From positions 434,001 to 498,000 of the forward strand of contig NZ_AUED01000003.1 in assembly GCF_000425805.1 (NCBI RefSeq): 64,000 nucleotides of DNA, written 5' to 3'. The position numbers were made by a program, and so were the translations under genes. This document shows, piece by piece, positions 1-8,968 of this stretch; the stretch's first letter is position 1, and each line of letters opens with the position of its first letter. A model generated the notes under the pieces. It saw only the letters and a program-made list of their open reading frames with translations. It did no database searches and was not told where the DNA came from. The DNA is from Pseudomonas vranovensis DSM 16006 (lineage in GTDB: Bacteria; Pseudomonadota; Gammaproteobacteria; Pseudomonadales; Pseudomonadaceae).

Positions 1-1255
1 TCCCGGGCGGGTTGCTCAGGTCGTAGCCATCGGTGGGGTACAGGGCGTTGCCCAGGCCATGTCCGTAGGTTTTCAGGTCCAGGGTTTCACGCGAGACCTC
101 AACGCCGGTGACCAGGTCGTGGCGCATGCCCAGCAGGTTGAAATTGCTCACCAGGTTCGTCTGGTTGATCCACATTTCGGTTGTCGCGTCTCGGCCGTAG
201 CCTTGCGGGCCGGCAGGGCGGTAGCGGCCAGCCGGCACGCCGGTTGTGTTGACATGCGAAGCAGACACAATGGTGTCGCGGGCAATGTGGCTGTAGCGGG
301 TGAGGTTCTGCAGGCGCAGGTTGTCGTTGAAATCGTGCTCGAAGTTGGCGGTGAAGGAGCTTTGCTCGACCTCCTCCTTGTCCAGGTTCTTCCAGCCGAA
401 ATAATCTTCACGGCTGACCCCGCCCAGCTTCTTGCCATCCAGGGCCGGTACGCCGTAGTCGGGCAGATTGTCGTCCACCTGGTGGAAGGCGCTCAGGGTC
501 AGGCGTGTGGACTCGCTGAAACCCAGGCGCAAGGAAGGCGCAAGCCCCCAGCGTTCGCGGTCGATCTCTTCGCGCCCGGCCACATCGTTCTGGTGGCCCA
601 TGAGGTTGACCCGGAACGCGCTGTTCTCGCCTACGCCTTCGAGCGGCTGGTTGCTGTCCAGGGTCATGCGGTAGTAGTTGTCGGTACCGACACTGCCCCC
701 CAGGCGAGTAAACGCCCGGTCCTGTGGCTGCTTGCTGATGATGTTGATGCTGCCGCCGGTGGTGCCTGCACCACCGAACACCGAGTTGGGTCCTTTGATG
801 ACTTCGACTTGCTCGATGTTGAAGGTGTCGGTGCGGTTGGTCTGGGCGCTGTCGCGCAGGCCGTCGATCTGGATGTTGCTGTTGGCCGAGAAGCCGCGGA
901 TGTTGATGCTGTCGCCAGAGCCGCCACCCCCTTCACCGGCGTTGAAGGTGATGCCCGAGACGTTTGACAGCACCTGGCGCAAGCTCAGCGCTTGTTGCTC
1001 CTGAATGACCTGGGCAGGGACCACAGTGATGGTCTGCGGCATATCGAGCAGGGGCTTGGCCAATTTGCTGGAGGCCGAGTGCTCGGTTTTGTAGGGGCTG
1101 CCGGACTGGGCGTCGACGTTGATATTGTCCAGTTGCAGGGCTTTTTGTCCGGCCTGTTCGGCAATGGCGTAACCACTTGAGGAAGCAACGGCAAGACCCA
1201 GTGCACAGGCCTTGAAAGGGCGGGGGGAGCGGGTGGAGGCGTTGGAGCTTGTCAT
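1..1255 (-). CDS. TonB-dependent siderophore receptor, N-terminal part (truncated by window edge)
   Basis: Outer-membrane receptor that would import a ferric siderophore with energy from TonB-ExbBD. About 418 residues are visible; the beta-barrel C-terminus lies beyond position 1. The start ATG at 1255 is followed by a long N-terminal signal region ending near SSGYAIAEQAG. The plug domain is recognisable from MPQTITVVPAQVIQEQQ through SINIRGF, IQIDGLRD and VEVIKGPNSVFGGAGTTGG, the classic plug signatures. The sequence most resembles catecholate-type (Fiu-like) siderophore receptors, but the ligand cannot be fixed. There is no secretin/STN signalling domain between the signal peptide and the plug, so it is not a transducer type. 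Two Fur-box-like sequences lie upstream (1291-1309, 1336-1354), consistent with iron repression. Confidence 0.93.
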   Translation of the reverse strand, partial: MTSSNASTRSPRPFKACALGLAVASSSGYAIAEQAGQKALQLDNINVDAQSGSPYKTEHSASSKLAKPLLDMPQTITVVPAQVIQEQQALSLRQVLSNVSGITFNAGEGGGGSGDSINIRGFSANSNIQIDGLRDSAQTNRTDTFNIEQVEVIKGPNSVFGGAGTTGGSINIISKQPQDRAFTRLGGSVGTDNYYRMTLDSNQPLEGVGENSAFRVNLMGHQNDVAGREEIDRERWGLAPSLRLGFSESTRLTLSAFHQVDDNLPDYGVPALDGKKLGGVSREDYFGWKNLDKEEVEQSSFTANFEHDFNDNLRLQNLTRYSHIARDTIVSASHVNTTGVPAGRYRPAGPQGYGRDATTEMWINQTNLVSNFNLLGMRHDLVTGVEVSRETLDLKTYGHGLGNALYPTDGYDLSNPPG

Positions 1256-1290
1256 GGGCAAGGAAACCTGAGAAGGCAGAAGTTACATTT

Positions 1291-1309
1291 GTTATTGAGA
1301 AGCATTAAC
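1291..1309 (-). promoter_or_regulatory. Candidate Fur box upstream of the siderophore receptor
   Basis: On the minus strand the sequence GTTAATGCTTCTCAATAAC matches 13 of 19 positions of the Fur consensus GATAATGATAATCATTATC by hand alignment. It lies about 35 bp upstream of the receptor start codon, a usual place for Fur repression. This is inference from sequence only. Confidence 0.5.
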
Positions 1310-1335
1310 AAGTGTACGCCTGAGGCACCTCGGGT

Positions 1336-1354
1336 GAGAATGATTTACAGAAAC
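1336..1354. promoter_or_regulatory. Second, weaker Fur-like site
   Basis: Read on the plus strand, GAGAATGATTTACAGAAAC matches about 12 of 19 positions of the Fur consensus, with the best agreement in the left half. It lies about 80 bp upstream of the receptor start and may form a tandem operator with the site at 1291-1309. Confidence 0.3.
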
Positions 1355-1501
1355 TGTATGTGTGAGCAAATATTGCAGAGATTATTGCCACATTCACAGA
1401 TACGAAAAGCGTCGTAATCCGTGATGCACAATGCCGTGCGAAGCGTCTGACTGCTTTATAGTAGCGGCCTTCAAAATGGCGCCTGCGGGAAAGGAAGTGG
1501 T

Positions 1502-2188
1502 GTGTTTTTCAGGTTAATTCTGATCGCCTTCGTGTTGGCGATATCGGCGTGCAGTTCCCACTCCCCCAGCCCGGGCCCAGCGGCCAATAAAGTGGTCAGC
1601 GGCGTATACAAGGTCAAGCGCGGCGACACCCTGTATTCGATTGCCACGCGCCACGGCTGGAACTTCAAGGCGTTGGCACGCTACAACGGCATCAGCGCGC
1701 CTTATGCGGTGAATGTCGGCCAGACCATTCGCTTTGGTGGCTCGAAAGCTTCCAACCGCACGACCACCACGACTGCCAGCAAGGGCAAGCCCGTGGCCCC
1801 GTCCACCAAGGTTACCCTGCGTGGCTGGGCGTGGCCGCTGGAGGGCGCGGTGATCGGCCGCTACTCATCGGCCGACAAACTCAACAAGGGCATCCGCATC
1901 GCCGCCACCCGGGGCCAGCCGGTTTACGCCAGCCTGGGCGGCAAGGTGGCGTTCGCGGTGAACATCCGCGGCTACGGCAACCTGATCATCCTCCAGCATG
2001 GTCCTTCGCATGCCAGCGTTTATGGCCACAACAGCAAGTTGCTGGTCAAGGAAGGGCAAACGGTCAGCAAGGGCCAGAAGATTGCCGAGGCAGGCGACCT
2101 GGATACTGACCGCGTGCAGCTCTACTTCGAGATCCGCCAGAACGGCAAGCCCATCGACCCGTTGAGCGTACTGCCCGCAGCCAGCTGA
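1502..2188 (+). CDS. NlpD-like LysM/LytM lipoprotein with degenerate M23 domain
   Basis: A 228-residue envelope lipoprotein. The GTG start at 1502 follows an AAAGGAAG ribosome binding site. The lipobox LAISAC places the lipidated cysteine at residue 17. A LysM peptidoglycan-binding domain (about 35-79, YKVKRGDTLYSIA) is followed by a low-complexity linker and a C-terminal LytM/M23 domain (about 107-225). In the LytM domain the usual metal-binding H and D are replaced: NKGIRI stands where active enzymes carry HxGxD, and LYFEIR where they carry HxH. That is the pattern of NlpD/EnvC, which activate cell-wall amidases rather than cut peptidoglycan. It is not in the surE-pcm-rpoS context of true nlpD, so it is probably a paralogue. 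It ends 2 bp before the stop of the convergent cytochrome gene. Confidence 0.88.
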   Translation: MFFRLILIAFVLAISACSSHSPSPGPAANKVVSGVYKVKRGDTLYSIATRHGWNFKALARYNGISAPYAVNVGQTIRFGGSKASNRTTTTTASKGKPVAPSTKVTLRGWAWPLEGAVIGRYSSADKLNKGIRIAATRGQPVYASLGGKVAFAVNIRGYGNLIILQHGPSHASVYGHNSKLLVKEGQTVSKGQKIAEAGDLDTDRVQLYFEIRQNGKPIDPLSVLPAAS

Positions 2189-2190
2189 AG

Positions 2191-4542
2191 TCAGCCACGA
2201 TTGGCCGGCCTTGGCTGCAGCAACGGATCGTGCGGGTTGATCTGGCGCAGTGCTTCCAGCACCTTGTTGGCCTCGCCGGGTTGCTGGTTCTGTTGCAGGT
2301 AATGGATCAGGGCCAGGCGCAGATCACGGTTGTACGGTTGCTGTTGCAGATTGCGCCAGAGCTGTTCGCGGGCTTTCTCTCGCTGGCCTTGATCATGCAA
2401 CGCTACGGCCAGCACATAGCCGTAGCCGGTATTTTCCGGCTCCAACTGCACCGCCTTCTGCAATGCTTTTAGCGCCGCTTCGCGTTGCCCCTCGCGGATC
2501 AGGGCCAGCCCATTGGCCTGGTGCAGCAAGGCGGCTTCGGGATGTTCTGCCAGTGCCTGAGTCAGTTCGCTGCGGGCTTCGCTACCGCGGCCATGGCGGC
2601 CGAGCCACTGCACTAGCGCTACCCGTGCCGGGAGAAAATCGGCATCGCGCTTGATCGCGGTGCGCAGGTATTTCTCCACCTCGGCGTCGCGGCCGTTGGC
2701 CTGATACAGCAGCGCCAGGTTGAGGTTGGCTTCGGCGCGCTCCAGCAGGCTCATCTGCACATGTTCGTATTCGCCAATCGCTTTGTTGAAGGCCGCCTCA
2801 TCGTTGCCAAGCCCGACTGCACCTACCGGCAACAGGGCGTAGGCGGCTGCGATGCGCACAGCCAGCGCCGGGTCGCGCAGCAGGGGCGCCAGCAGGCGTT
2901 GGCGTTGTTCCGGTGGCAGCAGCGCGGCGACAGCTTCCAGGGCGCTCAGGCGCACTTGCGCGTCCTTGTGCTTGAGGTCGCGGGTGGCGGCATTGAACGT
3001 CTGTTCGCTCGGGTAGTTGGCCAGTTCAGCCAGCAGGGTGGCGCGGCGAATGGCGGGCAATGCGTTGCCCTGCAGTTGTTCGAGCAACGATTGCACCGCG
3101 CCGGGCTTGCCACCACGCAGCAGGTCCAGGCTGGAGGCATAGGTGCTGTCGCCGTCCTGGCCATACCAGAGGCGGAACTGATCGGCGATCTGTTGCCCCT
3201 TGGTGGATTGGTGGCAGCTCAGGCAGGCATCGGGTGTACCCAGCTGCAACGCCTGGGCCGGTGCAGGAATGCTGAAGCCGTGGTCGTGACGCCAGTCGTT
3301 GACCATGTAGAACTTGCCCGGCATGTGGCAATCCACACACTGCGAGCCGGGTTGGCCAGGGGTGTGCCGATGATGCTCGGTCGAGGTGTAGTCCTTGGCC
3401 TTGAGGCCCGCGCCATCGACACCGGCAATGGTGATCTTGCCGGCGGTGTTGTGACATTGCAGGCATACACCATCACCGGGGGCCTTGAGCTGGGTGCTGT
3501 GCGGGTCGTGGCAATTGCTGCAGCGCACACCCTTGGCGAACATCTTGCTCTGGGTGAAGGCGCCGTATTCGAACACCTCGTCCTTGATCTTGCCGTCGAG
3601 TGCATACAGCTCGCGGGTCAGGCGGCTTGGCAGGTAGTCATCCATCAGACGACGATCATTGTGAAAGCCATCACCCAGCGGAGCACGGCGGGCATGGCAA
3701 CGGGCGCAGGTCTCCACTTCGCTGAGGTTGTCGCTCTGGTGCGCGCTTCGACTGAAGCCTACATTGGCTTGCTTGCCCGGTTTGGCGGCCCATTGCAGAT
3801 GGTTGGACGCCGGCCCATGGCAGGCCTGGCAACCTACGCCCAGGCTGTTCCACTGGCTGTCGAACGCGCCGCTTTCGGCGTCGAAATTTCGCTTGAATCC
3901 GGTGGTATGGCATTCCACGCACATGAAGTTGGCGTTCTGCTGTGGCTTGCTCCAGTGCAGCGGGTCTTTGAAGTCCACGCCCTGGCCCGGGTAGAGGTGA
4001 AACCATTGTTTTTTCTGGGTATCCCAGGCAACGCCCAGGGCTTGCAAGTGGCCCTCGCCGGTATCGATCAGGTACTGCTGCAGGGGCTCCACACCAAAGG
4101 CATAGGCCACGCGAAAATCCTTGTTCTTGCCGTCGGCACCAACGGTGTTGACCCAGAACTGCTCGCCCTGGCGGAAGAACCGGGTGGTCTCGTTCTCAGC
4201 CTTGAACTGGCGGTCGGCGAAATCGCCGAGCACTGATTGTTCGCTGGCATCCTGCATGGCCAGTTGGTGGTGTGAGCCTTTCCAGTGGTCGGTCTGGGCC
4301 TTGTGGCAGCCTTGGCACTGGGCTTCATCGACCAGTGTTGCAGGAGGTGCCGGGGGCGCGGCGACCGGAGCAGGGGGCGCAGCGGTCGTGGTCACGGCGG
4401 TGATGGGGGTTGACTGGTCGACCAGCACCCAGGCAATCACGCTCAACAGCAGTGCCAGGCCGGCCAGTACAGGCCAGAACCATTGGCGGGTGGGGGCGGC
4501 AGGTGTGGCGGTATCGGTACGCTTGCGATGAGGCTTGGACAT
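2191..4542 (-). CDS. Octaheme c-type cytochrome with C-terminal TPR domain
   Basis: A 783-residue membrane-anchored multiheme protein. One transmembrane anchor lies at about residues 20-41, followed by a Pro/Ala-rich linker. Eight CxxCH heme sites can be read: CQGCH, CVECH, CQACH, CARCH, CSNCH, CLQCH, CVDCH and CLSCH, resembling the cytochrome c554/DmsE-like fold. The C-terminal third has HEAT-like helices (about 480-590) and then several TPR repeats (about 600-770; for example PENTGYGYVLAVALHDQGQ). The TPR part suggests a protein partner. The upstream gene is the spermidine-synthase-like membrane protein 66 bp away on the same strand, so both are probably co-transcribed. The electron donor and acceptor are unknown. 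The start is supported by a GGAAG site upstream. Confidence 0.9.
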   Translation of the reverse strand: MSKPHRKRTDTATPAAPTRQWFWPVLAGLALLLSVIAWVLVDQSTPITAVTTTAAPPAPVAAPPAPPATLVDEAQCQGCHKAQTDHWKGSHHQLAMQDASEQSVLGDFADRQFKAENETTRFFRQGEQFWVNTVGADGKNKDFRVAYAFGVEPLQQYLIDTGEGHLQALGVAWDTQKKQWFHLYPGQGVDFKDPLHWSKPQQNANFMCVECHTTGFKRNFDAESGAFDSQWNSLGVGCQACHGPASNHLQWAAKPGKQANVGFSRSAHQSDNLSEVETCARCHARRAPLGDGFHNDRRLMDDYLPSRLTRELYALDGKIKDEVFEYGAFTQSKMFAKGVRCSNCHDPHSTQLKAPGDGVCLQCHNTAGKITIAGVDGAGLKAKDYTSTEHHRHTPGQPGSQCVDCHMPGKFYMVNDWRHDHGFSIPAPAQALQLGTPDACLSCHQSTKGQQIADQFRLWYGQDGDSTYASSLDLLRGGKPGAVQSLLEQLQGNALPAIRRATLLAELANYPSEQTFNAATRDLKHKDAQVRLSALEAVAALLPPEQRQRLLAPLLRDPALAVRIAAAYALLPVGAVGLGNDEAAFNKAIGEYEHVQMSLLERAEANLNLALLYQANGRDAEVEKYLRTAIKRDADFLPARVALVQWLGRHGRGSEARSELTQALAEHPEAALLHQANGLALIREGQREAALKALQKAVQLEPENTGYGYVLAVALHDQGQREKAREQLWRNLQQQPYNRDLRLALIHYLQQNQQPGEANKVLEALRQINPHDPLLQPRPANRG

Positions 4543-4608
4543 GCAGACTTCCGTGATCCGATGAACTGAGGGCAGCTTGGGTGAGGCAATGATTGGCTGT
4601 CAAAGGTT

Positions 4609-7131
4609 TCAGGGCATGCCGAGGAACCAGCGCAAGTAAGGATTCTGGCCGTCGTCACGAGCCACTTCGCGCACTTGCCGGGCCCAGGTTTCGCGTTGGC
4701 CCCGGTAGGCCGTCAGGCCAACCTGATAGAACCGCAGCAAGCGCTGGCGCTGCTCGTTCAGTCGCAGGCGGAACAGGCTGTCATCGCCCTGAAGCGGCGG
4801 TGGGCTGTACAAGGCCAGCAACTCGGGCAGCACTCGAATGATTTCATCGCTGCGCACCCAGGGTGCGTATTCGATGCGTGGCTGGTCATCAGTGACTGCC
4901 GGGGTAGTGCCTGCGTAACGCTCAAGGCCTGCACGGTCGGTCACCCAGGTGGCCAAAAGGCTTGCCGGTGAATCGATGCCCACCGCGCTCAGGGTGCTGA
5001 GGACGTCAGGTTGCTGAAGACGCTGGCTGATGCGCGCCAAATCCAGCTGCACCGGTTGCTGAGAGCCCACCAGCAGCATTTCGTGGAACTCGGTGGTCCA
5101 CAGCGAGGCATGCGGGAATACGTCGAGAAAGCTTTGCACCAGCGCGCGGCTGTCATCGTTGTTCTGCGTAGGCAGCGGCAGCCATTGGGCGACCAGACCC
5201 TGAGGATTCAGGCGGCTTGAAGCCAATTGATAGAAATCACGGGAGTACAGGTTGACCACGCCGGCTGCCGAAGGGGGTGGCGGCTCCAGGGTAATCAGGT
5301 CGTAGGTTTGCGGGTTGCCGAGCAGTTCGCGGCGACCATCGCGCAGGCGCACCTGCAGGCGCGGATCGCTGGCGGCGTTGTAGTTGCCCTGGAATAGCGC
5401 CGAGGCGCTGACCACCCCGGGCAGCAGTTCGGCGACCACCCGATGCTCAAGCCCCGGATAGCGCAACAAGGCCCCGGCGGTAATCCCGGTGCCCAGGCCG
5501 ATGACCAGTGCCGAGCGCGGCTCGCCATTGTGGATCAGCAGGGGCAGCAAGGCCTGCAGGCGCATGTAGCGTAGCGATGGCATGGCATCGCCGGTGTTGG
5601 ACACACCCTGGATGTACAAGCGGCGAAAATTGCCCTGGCGCTTGTGTTGCTCGACCACGGCCACCGTGCCGCCTCGGCCTTCCTGGTAGAACACCAGGTC
5701 GCTGCCGCGTGCGCCAGGCAGCAACTTTGCCAGGCGATCCGCAGGGGTGAGCAGGGCCACGGCGAGGCTCGCGATGCCCAGGGCGATCACCGCCCGGCGT
5801 TTGCCAATGGCGACCTGCTCGCCGCGCAGCACCGCCAGCAACGCGACCAGCGCCGCCAGTACGGCTAGCACACCCAGCGTTCGAACCAGGCCCAATTGAG
5901 GCACCAGCACGAAGCCGCAGAGCATCACCCCGACGATACCGCCCAACGTGTTGAAGGCCACCACCGAACCGACATCACGGCCCACATGCCCTTGTTCGCT
6001 GACCAACCGCAAGGCCAGCGGGAATGCCGCTCCCAGCAAGGTGGTGGGCAAAAATACAATGCTCAGGGCCACTACGGCAAAGCGTGCGCACATGCCTGCC
6101 AGGGCACTGCCGCCCATTGCCAGCACAGCAGCTTCGGCCTGGGTCTGCAGTTGAATCAGCCAGCGACCCAGGCCGGCAATTTCCAGCAGGGCCAGCAACC
6201 CTGCGCCGGCAATCAGCAGGGCGAAGGCGCCCCACGGATCGCTGATCCGGTCGGCACGCCGGGCATACAACGCGCTGCCCAGTACCAGCCCGCCCAGGTA
6301 GGTGGCCAATACCACGGCGAAGGCGAAGGTGCGGGTACTCATGAATTGAACGATGGCCTGGGACCAGACCACTTCGTAACCCAGGGCGATACCGCCGGCG
6401 ATGGCATACAACACCAGCGCCAGGTAGGCCGCACCTTTACGTGATTGAACGGTGGCCACAGGCGCGTCGCTGGCAGGGCTGCCCTGGGCCAGCCAGAAGG
6501 CGCCGCCAGCAGCCACCAGGTTGAGCACGGCAGCGGCGCAGGCACTGCCAAAGATACCCAGCGCCGGAATCAAAAGGAAAGCGGCGAGCAGGGTGCCGAC
6601 AATGGCGCCTGCGGTGTTGGCTGCATACAACTGGCCCCCGGCACGACCGATGCTTTCGACGTCGCGGGTTACCGCACGCACCAGCACCGGCAAGGTGCCG
6701 CCCATCAATACGGCCGGTACCCCGACCAGGGCAAAGGGCAGAACCCACGCCAGCAAACCGATGCTGTTTTCCATCCGCGCGAAGGGGCCGGCGGCCATGC
6801 CCAGTGCCCAGGTGGCGGCGACCCCGACTACTGCCACGGCCAGTTCAAGCACGGCGTAGAAACGCATGGGTCGCTGCAGGCGGTCAGCCCGTCGTCCCAG
6901 CCACAAGCCACCCAGGGCCAGGCCGGCAAAAAAAGCGCTGATGCCCGCGGTAATGGCGTACACCTCGACACCCACCACCAGTGATAGCTGCTTGATCCAC
7001 AACACCTGGTAGATCAGCGCTGCAGCGCCGGAAGCCACTAGCAGCAGGGCTGCCAGGGTGACGCTGGACCGCGATTGGGACGTGGATCGGGTGGTGGCTT
7101 TGCTGCGTCGGGAGGTACTGGCTACCGGCAT
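4609..7131 (-). CDS. Fused polytopic membrane / spermidine-synthase-like protein
   Basis: About 840 residues if the ATG at 7131 is used; in-frame ATGs at 7164 and 7212 are alternatives. The N-terminal two thirds hold some 14 hydrophobic segments beginning at SVTLAALLLVASGAAALIYQ. The C-terminal third is a Rossmann methyltransferase/spermidine-synthase-like domain (LVIGLGTGITAGALL). Fusions of this type occur in many bacteria and their reaction is not established. The polyamine-site acidic residue is not conserved: where aminopropyltransferases have an Asp followed by stD, this one reads YDLITLEPPPP. A role in making spermidine is therefore doubtful. It is followed by the octaheme cytochrome, which suggests a shared membrane function. 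A terminator separates it from the arylsulfatase upstream. Confidence 0.82.
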   Translation of the reverse strand: MPVASTSRRSKATTRSTSQSRSSVTLAALLLVASGAAALIYQVLWIKQLSLVVGVEVYAITAGISAFFAGLALGGLWLGRRADRLQRPMRFYAVLELAVAVVGVAATWALGMAAGPFARMENSIGLLAWVLPFALVGVPAVLMGGTLPVLVRAVTRDVESIGRAGGQLYAANTAGAIVGTLLAAFLLIPALGIFGSACAAAVLNLVAAGGAFWLAQGSPASDAPVATVQSRKGAAYLALVLYAIAGGIALGYEVVWSQAIVQFMSTRTFAFAVVLATYLGGLVLGSALYARRADRISDPWGAFALLIAGAGLLALLEIAGLGRWLIQLQTQAEAAVLAMGGSALAGMCARFAVVALSIVFLPTTLLGAAFPLALRLVSEQGHVGRDVGSVVAFNTLGGIVGVMLCGFVLVPQLGLVRTLGVLAVLAALVALLAVLRGEQVAIGKRRAVIALGIASLAVALLTPADRLAKLLPGARGSDLVFYQEGRGGTVAVVEQHKRQGNFRRLYIQGVSNTGDAMPSLRYMRLQALLPLLIHNGEPRSALVIGLGTGITAGALLRYPGLEHRVVAELLPGVVSASALFQGNYNAASDPRLQVRLRDGRRELLGNPQTYDLITLEPPPPSAAGVVNLYSRDFYQLASSRLNPQGLVAQWLPLPTQNNDDSRALVQSFLDVFPHASLWTTEFHEMLLVGSQQPVQLDLARISQRLQQPDVLSTLSAVGIDSPASLLATWVTDRAGLERYAGTTPAVTDDQPRIEYAPWVRSDEIIRVLPELLALYSPPPLQGDDSLFRLRLNEQRQRLLRFYQVGLTAYRGQRETWARQVREVARDDGQNPYLRWFLGMP

Positions 7132-7242
7132 CGGGCGAAGGCCTTGTATTGGTCTGCGAAACATTCTGTATAGCGCATTGCGCGTGCTTGAGCCTAGCAG
7201 CTCAAGTGCCAACTAGAGCGCCAGATACGCTGGCCCAGCCAT

Positions 7243-7280
7243 AAAAAAGCCCGCCCGCAACCTGAGGGTCGCGGGCGGGC
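7243..7280 (-). terminator. Rho-independent terminator after the arylsulfatase gene
   Basis: A 10-bp GC-rich stem (GCCCGCCCGC at 7249-7258 with GCGGGCGGGC at 7271-7280) is followed, in the minus direction, by a run of six U (7243-7248). It sits just downstream of the arylsulfatase stop and closes the Bat/sulfatase operon. Confidence 0.9.
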
Positions 7281-7290
7281 GGGGGTGGAG

Positions 7291-8877
7291 TTACTGCTTG
7301 TTCTGCTTCATCTTCTCTTCGATCTTCGCATCCACATCGGCGCGGATCTGGTCGATGCTGAAGCTTGCCGGACGCTGGCTTGGTGGGTACTCGACGAAGG
7401 TCTGCAGGAATGCAGCGGACTTCATCACGGCCACTTCGGTCAGGTAAACGTTCTTGGTGGTCCAGTCGTAGTACTGGTCGGACACCACGTCAGCACGCTC
7501 GTACGGGTCCATGCGCAGGTTGAAGATCTTCGGTACCCGCAGGCACACGAAGGGCTCGCTCCACACCTTGAAACCGCCCGGTGCGCGTTGTTCGCAGAAC
7601 ACGGCTTTCCAGTTGTCGTAACGCATGGAAACCAGCACGCCGTCGTCGTTGAAGTAGTAGAACTCCTTGCGCTCGCCTTTAGGCTGCTGACCGGTCAGGT
7701 ATGGCAGTTGGTTGTAGCCGTCCAGGTGTACTTTGAAGTTGGTGCCACCAGAGACCGGCGCCCAACCCTTGAGCAGCTTGTTTTTCACATCGGAATCGCC
7801 AGCGGCCGCCAACAGCGTTGGGAACCAGTCCAGGCCCGAGAACATCTCGTTGGAGATTTCGCCCGGTTTGATCTTGCCTGGCCAGCGAACCATGGCCGGT
7901 ACGCGGTAGGCGCCTTCCCAGTTGGAGTTCTTCTCGTTGCGGAACGGCGTGGTCGCCGCATCCGGCCAGGAGAACTGGTTCGGACCGTTGTCGGTGGTGT
8001 AGACGACAATGGTGTTGTCGGCGATCTTCAGATCGTCCAGGGTCTTGAGCAGTTTGCCGACGTCTCCGTCGTGCTCAAGCATGCCGTCTGCGTACTCGTT
8101 GCCAGACATTCCGCTCTGGCCCTTCATCGAGTCACGCACGTGGGTGAACAAGTGCATGCGGGTGGTGTTCATCCAGACGAAGAATGGCTTGTCGGCCTTG
8201 ACCTGCTTCTCGATGAATGCTTGCGCCGCTGCTGTGGTTTCGTCGTCGATGGTTTCCATGCGCTTGGTATTCAGCGCGCCGGTGTCTTCGATCTTGCCAT
8301 CGGCGAAGCTGTGGATCACGCCACGCGGAGTGAAGGCCTTGGTGAATTCCGGGTTGTCCTTGGGCCAGTTTTCACGTTCCGGCTCTTCCTCGGCATTGAG
8401 GTGATAAAGGTTGCCGAAGAACTCGTCGAAACCGTGGGCGGTCGGTAAGTACTCGTCGCGGTCGCCCAGGTGGTTCTTGCCGAACTGCCCGGTGGCGTAG
8501 CCCATCGACTTGAGTGCCTGGGCGATGGTGATGTCGCGCTTTTGCAAACCGACGGTTGCGCCGGGCAAACCCACTTTTGACAGGCCAGTACGCAGTACCG
8601 TCTGGCCGGTGATGAACGAGGAGCGCCCTGCAGTGCAACTGTTCTCCGCGTAGTAATCGGTGAACATCATGCCTTCCTTGGCGATTCGGTCGATGTTCGG
8701 GGTCTTGTAGCCGACCACGCCCAGCGCATAGGCACTGATATTGGTCTGGCCGATATCATCACCGAAGATCACCAGGATATTGGGCTTTTCAGCAGCGCTG
8801 ACCGCGCCTGCGGTAATACCTATCACCGACGCCGCGACCATCGCGAGCTTCGGTATCCATCTGCGTTTGCCAGTCAT
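7291..8877 (-). CDS. Exported arylsulfatase (formylglycine type)
   Basis: A 528-residue sulfatase that would hydrolyse sulfate esters in the periplasm. The N-terminus is a signal peptide (KLAMVAASVIGITAGAVSAAE). The alkaline-phosphatase-like fold shows the metal-binding FGDD (about 39-41), the formylglycine motif CTAGR with Cys81, GKNHLGD, and TTDNGPN. CTAGR fits the relaxed C-x-[PA]-x-R motif rather than the commoner CxPSR. Maturation needs a formylglycine-generating enzyme, and none is visible in this window. A GGGAGG ribosome binding site precedes the start, which overlaps the stop of the 32-codon linker ORF by ATGA. It is the last gene of the MoxR/Bat operon. The natural substrate is unknown. 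Confidence 0.93.
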   Translation of the reverse strand: MTGKRRWIPKLAMVAASVIGITAGAVSAAEKPNILVIFGDDIGQTNISAYALGVVGYKTPNIDRIAKEGMMFTDYYAENSCTAGRSSFITGQTVLRTGLSKVGLPGATVGLQKRDITIAQALKSMGYATGQFGKNHLGDRDEYLPTAHGFDEFFGNLYHLNAEEEPERENWPKDNPEFTKAFTPRGVIHSFADGKIEDTGALNTKRMETIDDETTAAAQAFIEKQVKADKPFFVWMNTTRMHLFTHVRDSMKGQSGMSGNEYADGMLEHDGDVGKLLKTLDDLKIADNTIVVYTTDNGPNQFSWPDAATTPFRNEKNSNWEGAYRVPAMVRWPGKIKPGEISNEMFSGLDWFPTLLAAAGDSDVKNKLLKGWAPVSGGTNFKVHLDGYNQLPYLTGQQPKGERKEFYYFNDDGVLVSMRYDNWKAVFCEQRAPGGFKVWSEPFVCLRVPKIFNLRMDPYERADVVSDQYYDWTTKNVYLTEVAVMKSAAFLQTFVEYPPSQRPASFSIDQIRADVDAKIEEKMKQNKQ

Positions 8878-8968
8878 TCGACTTGCCTCCCTTTCACGAT
8901 CAAGACCGCCACTCGACGATCAATGAGTTGCTCACTGCGTTGCTCTTTCACCACTTCACTGTGCATGC

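Noticed and set aside
59..967. Plus-strand open frame of about 300 codons
   Set aside because: It is antisense to the siderophore receptor, whose plug-domain motifs are unmistakable on the minus strand; the plus-strand translation has no domain.
2761..4236. Plus-strand open frame of 491 codons
   Set aside because: Antisense shadow of the octaheme cytochrome, which has eight CxxCH motifs on the minus strand.
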